NCBI GenBank assembly: GCA_021767885.1
Contig: JAASSM010000069.1
Span: 1 to 7,406 of the forward strand
DNA length: 7,406 nucleotides
Direction of reading: 5' to 3'
DNA from: a bacterium
Lineage (GTDB): Bacteria > Krumholzibacteriota > Krumholzibacteria > LZORAL124-64-63
Shown: positions 1 to 5,542 of the stretch, in pieces
Position numbering within the stretch: position 1 is the stretch's first letter
Layout: every line of letters starts with the position of its first letter
Program-made: the position numbers and the translations under genes
Notes under the pieces: generated by a model
What the model was told of the DNA's origin: nothing
The model's database searches: none
The model's input: the letters and a program-made list of their open reading frames with translations, nothing else

Positions 1-52
1 CGCAACTCCTGGGACCGACAGATCCGGGACCGTCGGGCCGGCCCCGGGGCAT

Positions 53-85
53 AAAAAAACGACCCGGCGCGAGAGCGCCCGACCG
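53..85 (-). terminator. Strong intrinsic terminator closing the minus-strand cluster
   Basis: Read on the minus strand, arms at 85-75 and 70-60 pair over 11 positions around a TCTC loop, with one internal G/G mismatch and two G-U wobbles. The stem is followed directly by seven T residues (the A7 run at 53-59 on the plus strand). This is the classic Rho-independent layout and lies about 75 nt beyond the deacetylase stop. It has no T-tract on the plus-strand side, so it should act only on the leftward transcript. Confidence 0.8.
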
Positions 86-105
86 CTGCCGGCCGGGCCG
101 CGCCG

Positions 106-144
106 AAAAAATGCCGACGGCCATGATAACACACGGGTGTCGGC
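106..144 (-). terminator. Possible second, weaker terminator just upstream of the main one
   Basis: On the minus strand GCCGAC (144-139) can pair with GTCGGC (118-113), followed by A and six T residues (111-106). The stem is only 6 bp and the loop is about 20 nt, with a competing small hairpin inside it (ACAC/GTGT). Alone this would be a poor terminator. Its place right after the deacetylase stop and right before a strong terminator makes a tandem or back-up role plausible. Confidence 0.4.
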
Positions 145-159
145 GATGCCAGCGCTCTG

Positions 160-1623
160 TCAGACCCCGCCGCCGGCCCGGGAGGCCTGCAGCGCCAGCA
201 GTTCCGAGAGCGTGACCAGCTGCACGCCCTCGGCCTCGAGGCGCGGCAGCTCGGCGCGCAGGACCGCCAGCGTGGCCGGATGGGGATGGCCGATGCCCAC
301 GGCGAAGCCGGTGGACCGGGCGGCCTCCACCAGCCGCTCGAGCCGCCGCCGGATCTTGGCGTGATCCTGATGATCGGCATCCAGGAAGATGCGGTTGCGG
401 GCGGCCGGCACGCCGGCGGCCCGGGCGCGGTCGTAGGCCACCGAGCGAGCGGAGGTGAGGCTGTCCAGGAAGATCAGGTCCCGGGATCCCAGCTCGGCCA
501 TCAGGGCGTCCATGGTGGGCGCATCGCTGGTGGCGGCGCTGCCCATGTGGTTGTTGACGCCACGGACGTTGGGCAGGGCGGCGAGGGCGGCGGCGAGCAG
601 GTCCGCGATGCGATCGCGGGCCATGCCCACCAGCACGGCGTCCGGCCCCGGGTCCACCTCGGGGTAGCCCTGGGGCTCCATGGGCAGGTGCAACAGGATC
701 TCCCGCCGCTGCGACGGCAGTCCCGCCACCGCCGGCCCGACGCCCAGGGTCACCGGACAGCCGGCGGCGAGGCGGGCGACGGCGGGATCCTCGGTGGCGG
801 CATCGCCGCTCGCGGCCGCCACCCCGGCGCCGGGGACCCGCGGCGGCAGCGCCAGCGGCGTGCCCTCGAGGGCGTAACGGCGCGAGTAGGCCAGCCCTGG
901 CAGGACCGCCATGGTCAGCGGCGCGTCCAGGTCGAGCAGCCCGGCGGTGGTCCGATCGCGGCGGTAGCCCCAGTCGTCGATCACCAGCGCCACCACCGGC
1001 CGCCCGCTCGCCCGCGCGGCGAGGGTCTGCCAGGCGCTGGCCGCCGGATCGCCTCCCCAGCGCACGAGCGGGCGCTCGCTCCCTTCCCGGTAGAGCACCA
1101 GGGTGTGGGTGGCGCGTCCGGGGACGCCGAGATCCAGGCGCAGGAGATCCCGCCGCTCGTCCGGCGCGGCATCGCGGCCGCCAGTCCCCCGGGGCAGACG
1201 CTCGCCCCAGAGCACGGCCCCGCCGGCGGCGGCCACCGCGGCGGCCACGCGATCCTGGACCTGCCACCAGGCGCCGTCCGCGGCCACGGGCACCACCCGG
1301 CAGTGGACGTGGGCGGTGGGCCCCACCGCGGGCAGCGGCCAGTCGTGGGCATCGGGCTGATCGAGCCGGGAGGCCGGTCCCGTTCCGAAACCGGGAAGCA
1401 CGGGGGTCAGGGCGCGATCGAGCCGGACCTGGACCTCGTCGTAGAGCCCGGCCGCCCCCAGGTTCAGCAGGGCGGCCTGCCCGGTGTCGGTGCGCGACCA
1501 GACCACCGCGCCGATGCCGGCGATGGCGGCGACGGCGCCCAGGCCCAGGATCCAGGACCAGGCGCGCGGCGCGGTCTTGCGGCGTGAGGATGTCCGGCTG
1601 CGTCCCTTGCGAGCGGCGGCCAA
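160..1623 (-). CDS. Divergent polysaccharide deacetylase (YibQ/DUF610 type), membrane-anchored
   Basis: A 487-residue protein of the divergent polysaccharide deacetylase family (Polysacc_deac_2, YibQ-like), whose members have a carbohydrate esterase-like fold and are thought to act on envelope polysaccharide or peptidoglycan; the substrate is not known here. A basic N-terminus (1-21) and one hydrophobic segment (about 22-43) suggest a signal anchor with the rest outside the cytoplasm. Residues about 100-190 form an unassigned alpha/beta-like region. The catalytic domain starts near 208 with VALVIDDWG (Asp216-Asp217) and continues with LLHLPMEP (His312), GVNNHMGS (His359), FLDSLTS, RIFLD and GIGHPHP (His446, His448), all hallmarks of the family. 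About 50 residues (253-305) are inserted where relatives pass directly from the LTMAVLP strand to the HLPMEP strand. The start is TTG, chosen because GAGGGAGGG lies 6 nt upstream and no ATG fits. It lies 113 nt after the second lipoprotein and is followed by terminators, so it is the last gene of the cluster. Confidence 0.9.
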   Translation of the reverse strand: MAAARKGRSRTSSRRKTAPRAWSWILGLGAVAAIAGIGAVVWSRTDTGQAALLNLGAAGLYDEVQVRLDRALTPVLPGFGTGPASRLDQPDAHDWPLPAVGPTAHVHCRVVPVAADGAWWQVQDRVAAAVAAAGGAVLWGERLPRGTGGRDAAPDERRDLLRLDLGVPGRATHTLVLYREGSERPLVRWGGDPAASAWQTLAARASGRPVVALVIDDWGYRRDRTTAGLLDLDAPLTMAVLPGLAYSRRYALEGTPLALPPRVPGAGVAAASGDAATEDPAVARLAAGCPVTLGVGPAVAGLPSQRREILLHLPMEPQGYPEVDPGPDAVLVGMARDRIADLLAAALAALPNVRGVNNHMGSAATSDAPTMDALMAELGSRDLIFLDSLTSARSVAYDRARAAGVPAARNRIFLDADHQDHAKIRRRLERLVEAARSTGFAVGIGHPHPATLAVLRAELPRLEAEGVQLVTLSELLALQASRAGGGV

Positions 1624-1679
1624 AGGGGTCCCTCCCTCGGGCGGATCCGGCGGACCGGTGGTGCGACGGGCGGATGACG

Positions 1680-1710
1680 CGCGGGAGGAGTCCGGCGGAC
1701 TCCTCCCGCG
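1680..1710. repeat. Perfect 14-bp inverted repeat (hairpin) between lipoprotein and deacetylase genes
   Basis: CGCGGGAGGAGTCC at 1680-1693 is the exact reverse complement of 1697-1710, with a 3-nt GGC loop. In the minus-strand RNA the stem begins 26 nt after the TAG of the upstream lipoprotein gene and ends 56 nt before the TTG of the deacetylase gene. No T-run follows on either strand, so it is not a standard intrinsic terminator. It could be a 3'-end stabilising structure, a Rho-assisted stop, a partial read-through control or a processing site. The pairing is seen directly; the role is inferred. Confidence 0.7.
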
Positions 1711-1736
1711 ATGCTAACCCGGGATGGCGCGGAGGT

Positions 1737-2306
1737 CTACCCGCCGTACGTGGCGTCGACCATGCCGAGCAGCTTGAAGATCTGCTGGTCCCCGTCCTGC
1801 TCCGCCCGGACGTAGTAGATCACCGGCCCCTGCACGCGCAGGATGAGGTTCTGACCCGAGATGTTGAAGTCGATCTGCACGATGTAGGTGCGGTACTGGC
1901 TGCCGGTGAACCCGCCGAAGTTGGGATCGTTGGCCGGGGTATCCGTCCACACGCCCTGCGGATCCATCTGCACCACGGAGATGTCCGAGATCACGAAGCC
2001 GTTGCTGCCGGCGATCTCGTTGAACATCTTGTCGACGATGGTGATCTCGGTGTCGAAGTTGTACGAGCCCGCGTCATCCTGGGGGATGAACAGGTAGTCG
2101 GTGCTCAGCAGCTGGCGGTAGAACTCGAGGTTCTTGTCGCCGTAGATCTCGACGAACTTCTGCATCACCTCGTCCGGCGACTCGGCCGGCTCGAACGTGA
2201 CCGGCGGCGGCGGATCACCGCCGCCGTCGTCGTCGGGCGAGAAGATGCACCCGGAGGTGGCGAAGGCGACGAGCAGCACGAAGAACAGAAGATGCCGGAA
2301 TTGCAT
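1737..2306 (-). CDS. Outer-membrane lipoprotein B, predicted NTF2/SnoaL-like fold, function unknown
   Basis: A 189-residue predicted lipoprotein. MQFRH, a hydrophobic stretch and TSGC (Cys20) form a signal peptidase II signal; position -3 is Thr, less usual than Leu. Position +2 is Ile and not Asp, consistent with outer-membrane sorting by the rule known from E. coli. A Pro/Asp/Gly linker (about 23-36) follows. The body (about 44-186) opens with an amphipathic helix (SPDEVMQKFVEIYGDKN), then EFYRQLLSTDYLFIPQD, then beta-rich segments with YRTYIVQIDF, NLILRVQGPVIYYV and FKLLGMVDAT. This order of helices and strands resembles the SnoaL/NTF2-like superfamily; I infer the fold from pattern only and do not recognise a named family. 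It resembles the lipoprotein upstream in length, signal, CIF after the signal and the helix-then-DY/DF block, so the two look like diverged tandem copies. The ATG is supported by GAGGAGGAG 5 nt upstream. Stop is TAG. Confidence 0.85.
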   Translation of the reverse strand: MQFRHLLFFVLLVAFATSGCIFSPDDDGGGDPPPPVTFEPAESPDEVMQKFVEIYGDKNLEFYRQLLSTDYLFIPQDDAGSYNFDTEITIVDKMFNEIAGSNGFVISDISVVQMDPQGVWTDTPANDPNFGGFTGSQYRTYIVQIDFNISGQNLILRVQGPVIYYVRAEQDGDQQIFKLLGMVDATYGG

Positions 2307-2543
2307 GGGTCTCCTCCTCGGAACGCGACGGGCGCGGCGAGGGCCGCCCCGGATCGTCCGGCCGTGGTGTCGATCAACGGGTGGTGAACAGTCCGAACAC
2401 GTTAGCCAACGATTCTCTCGCGTCCCTCCCGGACCGGATCTTCGGCAGGTCGGGCCGCGCTCCCTCCGGCGCGCCCGATGTCAGTTGAGGAATCCGCATC
2501 ATGATAGCAGAAACATGCCGGTGTTGGCCAGTGAAAATCCCGT
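2307..2543 (-). other. 237-nt gap between the two lipoprotein genes
   Basis: Apart from the candidate extended -10 element and the strong ribosome site of lipoprotein B, the gap holds a short perfect hairpin (CCGGA-CGA-TCCGG on the minus strand, 2349-2361) and the near-palindrome CGTTGGCTAACG (2398-2409), which could be an operator. An open frame starting at ATGATG just inside the candidate promoter lacks a ribosome site and looks non-coding. I see no clear terminator after lipoprotein A. Confidence 0.4.
2501..2509 (-). promoter_or_regulatory. Candidate extended -10 promoter for lipoprotein B
   Basis: The minus strand reads TGCTATCAT, matching the extended -10 pattern TGnTATAAT with one mismatch. 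No good -35 box is visible at the expected distance, which is tolerated in extended -10 promoters. It lies 35 nt after the stop of lipoprotein A, and transcription from about 2494 would give lipoprotein B a leader of roughly 190 nt. In such a GC-rich window an AT-rich hexamer in an intergenic gap stands out, but the functional claim is inference. Confidence 0.4.
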
Positions 2544-3140
2544 TCAGGGTGCGAACGCCCCCCGCAACGCCCCCATGGTCTGCAGCGTGGCGCCCGTCTC
2601 CGGGTCCACCTCCCCCTGCTCGTCCCGCCAGTAGCTGACGTACCAGAAGTTGTCCGGCACGTTGAACTCCAGGATGCAGCGGCCGCGGTAGCGGGTGGTC
2701 GACCCGGTGATGTTGTCGGTGATGGTCAGCAGGTAGATGACGTCCCACTCGGCGAACCCGCCGGAGCCGGCGGGATCATTGATCACCGAGTCGCGCAGCG
2801 CCGCCTCGATGGTCACGTCGGTACCGAACCAGCTGTTGATGAAGTCCAGCTCCGCCTGCTTGTCCCAGGCGGTCCAGTCCACGCCGGGGTACGCGCTCTG
2901 GGTCTCGCCGTCGGGCACGTACTGGAAGTCCTCGGCGATGGCCGTGTCCCAGCCGCCGATGTCCTTGTTGATCAGGGCCAGCCGGCAGTTCTCCCAGACG
3001 TTGGCGGCGCTCGAGCGCGGCAGGTAGTTGATGGCCTGGGTGGACGGCGGCTCGGGGTCGCGGGTGTCGAAGATGCAGCCGCCGAGACCGCCGGCCAGCA
3101 GGATCAGCAGCGCCGCAGAGGTGAGGATCCGGGTGGGCAT
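2544..3140 (-). CDS. Outer-membrane lipoprotein A, predicted NTF2/SnoaL-like fold, function unknown
   Basis: A 198-residue predicted lipoprotein. A short basic N-terminus, a Leu/Ala-rich segment and the canonical lipobox LGGC (Cys22) give a clear signal peptidase II signal; Ile at +2 suggests the outer membrane. A Pro/Glu/Asp linker (25-33) leads to a globular region: helix NVWENCRLALINKDIGGW, then DFQYVPDGE, a second helix AELDFINSWFG, then strands WDVIYLLTITD, TRYRGRCILEF and FWYVSYWRDEQ. This helix-then-curved-sheet order resembles SnoaL/NTF2-like proteins; that is inferred and no catalytic residues are evident. Two further cysteines (52 and 155) might pair in the periplasm. The real start is the ATG at 3140: the reading frame stays open far upstream, but only there does it give a lipoprotein signal, and GAGGAGG sits 6 nt before it. 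It begins 14 nt after the barrel stop, so the two are almost certainly cotranscribed. Confidence 0.87.
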   Translation of the reverse strand: MPTRILTSAALLILLAGGLGGCIFDTRDPEPPSTQAINYLPRSSAANVWENCRLALINKDIGGWDTAIAEDFQYVPDGETQSAYPGVDWTAWDKQAELDFINSWFGTDVTIEAALRDSVINDPAGSGGFAEWDVIYLLTITDNITGSTTRYRGRCILEFNVPDNFWYVSYWRDEQGEVDPETGATLQTMGALRGAFAP

Positions 3141-3154
3141 GAGGTCCTCCTCGG

Positions 3155-5542
3155 TCAGAAGCGCCAGGAGACCAGCACGTCGGCGTCCCAGTAGTCGTCG
3201 CTCGTGTCGGTCACGTTGGGGCCATAGGCCAGGTTGCGCTTGACCCGCCCCTTGACGGTGAACGGCCGCTCCGACCCGAAGGTGCGGTTGACCACCGCAC
3301 CGACCCAGAGCTCGCCGCTGTAGCGCTCGGTGGCGTTGATGGTCGCGCCGTAGCGCTCGATGAGGTCGCGGGTGCGGTAGGTGGCGGCCTCGAGCTTGAG
3401 GGACTCGGTCTGCGACCACTCCACCACGGCGTAGACCATGGCCAGCTCGATGCGGTTGATGGTCTGGTCCTGGTCGCGCCGGTAGAGGGCGTTGCCGGCC
3501 GCGTCCCGCGCGGTCCGCGTACCGTTGTACTTCTGGTTGTAGTCGTGCTTGATGTCCAGCTCCAGGCGCTCCGTGGGATTCCAGCGCACGGTGGTCGAGA
3601 GGTTGCCGCGCTTGTTGTAGGTGTCCTCCTTGTTGACCCCCTCGAACCCGACGAAGTCGTAGTCCTGGTACTGGATGTACATGCGGAAGGTCTGGGAGAA
3701 CTGCAGGTTCTCGTGGAAGATGTACGTGTAGCTGGGCGAGACCTCGAAGGTGCGCTTGGCGTTGTTGTTGGCCGAGCGCGTCCCGCGGATGGAGATGTCC
3801 TCGATGCGCTGGTACTCGGTCAGCAGGCTGGCCGTGAAGCGGTTGGACCAGCTGGCGTCCAGCTTGAGGCGGCCCTCCTCCACCAGGCGGTCGCGGTCGT
3901 TCTCGTTGTGCTCGTCCTCGGCGATGTCCTGCACCAGCTGGGTCCGGTAGCGGCCGCTGATCCGGGTGTTGCGGAACAGATCGCGCTGCCAGTCCAGGGT
4001 GATCTCGCGCGACTTCTTGTACTGGCGGCCGCGGGGCGCGACGGCGTTGGCGAACTGCTGGTCGTCCCAGCTCCACTCGTAGTTGTAGGCGACGGCGAAG
4101 GAGTCGGCGCCCACCGAGAAGGACGACTTCAGGTTCATGGTGTCCCGCAGGCGCTCCTTGCGCCCCACGCCGCTCTGGGCGTAGCGCTGCTCGTCATAGG
4201 TGTGGGCGAGGCTGGCGCTGAGGTTGATGCCGAGCAGGCGGGTGGCGTTGGTCCAGTCCAGCTGGACGGAGTCCTGCTCCTCGAGCTCCCGCACCACCTT
4301 GGAGACCCCGTCCTCCAGGCCGGTGGTGTCGATCAGACCGTTGCTGTTACGGCGGTAGTCGAGATACCGGCGGTCGAAGCTGGCGCGATCGAACGAGACG
4401 CGGCCGCGCAGGCCGAGGCGGTCGTAGCCGAGGGCGGCGCCCAGGGTGTCGCCGGTGGTGGAGGAGGGCGACTCGAAGTCCGCCAGCAGGCTCTCGCCGT
4501 CGCGCTTGATCCCGTAGACGACCGTCCCCACCCGGACGCCCTCGAGGACCTCGGTGCTCGTGCGCCAGCCGCCGGAGTACTCGCCCTCGTTGAAGTTGTT
4601 GAGCTGGCCCTGGTTGATGGCGTTCTGCTCGTTGTAGAACCAGCCCGCCTGCAGCGTGTGGGTGGTGGGCCCGGTGACGATCCCCGCGCGCGAGGCGCTG
4701 GCACCGGCCCGGCGCTGCTCCTGCCGGTTGATGTTGGTGTTGCCGCCGGAGTTGGTGGTGATGTCCTCCGACCAGTTGATGCTGCCCTCCAGCCGCAGCG
4801 TGAACGGCAGCAGCTCGCCGCTGGTGTAGGTGCCATCGGCCGACCGCGTCTCCACCGTCTTGTCCTGCCGCCGGTACGTGTCGTAGCCGTAGCCGTAGTT
4901 GTCGGTGATCTCGCCACCGCCACGCACCTGCACGGAGTTCTTCAGGCGGCCGAAGTAGTTGACCTTGGTGACGTTGGCCATCACGCCGGCCTCGGGCGTG
5001 TTGGTGCACCCGGAGAAGAGGGGGGCGCCGCCGCCGCTGGCGGCCACCGCGGTGGCCCGGGCCTCCCGCTCCCAGCGGACCTTGCGCCGGTTCACCTCCC
5101 GCTGCGCGATGGTCTCGGGCACCCCCTCGGCCAGGAGGCTGTCGACCATGGCCGCCGCGCGCTCCTCCACCCGCCGGAGCCGCTCCTCGAGGGTCGGTTC
5201 GGCGGCCGGCGCGGCGGTGGTGTCGGCGGTGGCGCTGGCCCGGGCGGCGGCGATCCGGTCGGCCAGCGTGCCGCCCTCGGCGGTGGCGGCCGGGGCGGTC
5301 GCGGTGGTGTCGGCGGCCGCGGTGGTGGTGTCGGCGGCCGCGGCGGTGTCGGCGGCCGCGGTGGTGGTGTCGGCGGCCGCGGTGATGGTGTCGGCCGCCG
5401 CCGCCGCGCCGGCGCCCGATGGAGCCCCGGTCTGCCCGCGGGCGCCGGAGGCCACGGTGGACAGGCCGAGCAGCAGCAGGGGCGCCAGCAGGACCGGGAT
5501 CACGGCGGCACGGGGCCGCGGCGTGGTGGCGGACCGGCTCAT
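3155..5542 (-). CDS. Predicted outer-membrane beta-barrel protein with Ala/Thr/Asp-rich N-terminus, function unknown
   Basis: A 795-residue exported protein. Residues 1-34 form a signal peptide (basic start, hydrophobic core 13-32, likely cleavage after ASGA). Residues about 41-112 are low-complexity Ala/Thr/Asp, including five 6-7-residue repeats (ADTTTAA type, 50-83). Residues about 117-165 are a highly charged helical or coiled-coil segment (LEERLRRVEERAA... REVNRRKVRWEREAR). From about 190 to the end the chain is a long series of alternating polar/hydrophobic strands rich in Tyr, Trp, Asn and Arg, with polar loops, ending in DADVLVSWRF; a terminal Phe with alternating aromatics is the usual beta-signal for BAM insertion. 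By length the barrel could have about two dozen strands (estimate). I see no TonB box or plug domain, no OstA/LptD N-terminal domain, and one cysteine (Cys179). The ATG overlaps the rsmA stop (ATGA) and is preceded by GGGGAG, so translation is probably coupled. Export and barrel nature are well supported; cargo or function cannot be assigned. Confidence 0.85.
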   Translation of the reverse strand: MSRSATTPRPRAAVIPVLLAPLLLLGLSTVASGARGQTGAPSGAGAAAAADTITAAADTTTAAADTAAAADTTTAAADTTATAPAATAEGGTLADRIAAARASATADTTAAPAAEPTLEERLRRVEERAAAMVDSLLAEGVPETIAQREVNRRKVRWEREARATAVAASGGGAPLFSGCTNTPEAGVMANVTKVNYFGRLKNSVQVRGGGEITDNYGYGYDTYRRQDKTVETRSADGTYTSGELLPFTLRLEGSINWSEDITTNSGGNTNINRQEQRRAGASASRAGIVTGPTTHTLQAGWFYNEQNAINQGQLNNFNEGEYSGGWRTSTEVLEGVRVGTVVYGIKRDGESLLADFESPSSTTGDTLGAALGYDRLGLRGRVSFDRASFDRRYLDYRRNSNGLIDTTGLEDGVSKVVRELEEQDSVQLDWTNATRLLGINLSASLAHTYDEQRYAQSGVGRKERLRDTMNLKSSFSVGADSFAVAYNYEWSWDDQQFANAVAPRGRQYKKSREITLDWQRDLFRNTRISGRYRTQLVQDIAEDEHNENDRDRLVEEGRLKLDASWSNRFTASLLTEYQRIEDISIRGTRSANNNAKRTFEVSPSYTYIFHENLQFSQTFRMYIQYQDYDFVGFEGVNKEDTYNKRGNLSTTVRWNPTERLELDIKHDYNQKYNGTRTARDAAGNALYRRDQDQTINRIELAMVYAVVEWSQTESLKLEAATYRTRDLIERYGATINATERYSGELWVGAVVNRTFGSERPFTVKGRVKRNLAYGPNVTDTSDDYWDADVLVSWRF
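5294..5395 (-). repeat. In-gene 21-bp tandem repeat (with one 18-bp unit) coding the ADTTTAA linker
   Basis: Five adjacent units of 21, 21, 18, 21 and 21 bp encode ADTITAA, ADTTTAA, ADTAAA, ADTTTAA and ADTTATA near the N-terminus of the barrel protein. Four copies of the 8-bp palindrome GCGGCCGC recur at 5313, 5334, 5352 and 5373. The unit length is always a multiple of three, so copy-number changes would keep the frame. It is a slippage-prone linker repeat and not a CRISPR array. Confidence 0.85.

Noticed and set aside
280..1587. 435-codon plus-strand open frame opposite the deacetylase gene
   Set aside because: Gly/His/Arg-rich product without motifs, entirely antisense to a gene with intact family motifs.
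1584..2387. 267-codon plus-strand open frame opposite lipoprotein B
   Set aside because: Antisense to a lipoprotein gene with a strong ribosome site and lipobox; the product shows no recognisable domain.
2374..2504. Small ORF starting ATGATG in the gap between the lipoprotein genes
   Set aside because: No ribosome site, start overlaps the candidate -10 element, and the product has no recognisable feature.
3141..4076. Upstream extension of lipoprotein A's reading frame
   Set aside because: It overlaps the barrel gene out of frame, is Arg/Gln/Pro/Gly-rich, and hides the lipobox that appears exactly when the ATG at 3140 is used.
5294..5395. Short regular repeats as a possible CRISPR array
   Set aside because: Units are 18-21 bp, directly adjacent without unique spacers, and in frame within a gene.
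3155..5542. Identification of the barrel as LptD because of rsmA linkage
   Set aside because: No OstA-type N-terminal domain and only one cysteine, whereas LptD carries that domain and conserved cysteines in well-studied members; the N-terminus is instead a low-complexity linker and coiled coil.
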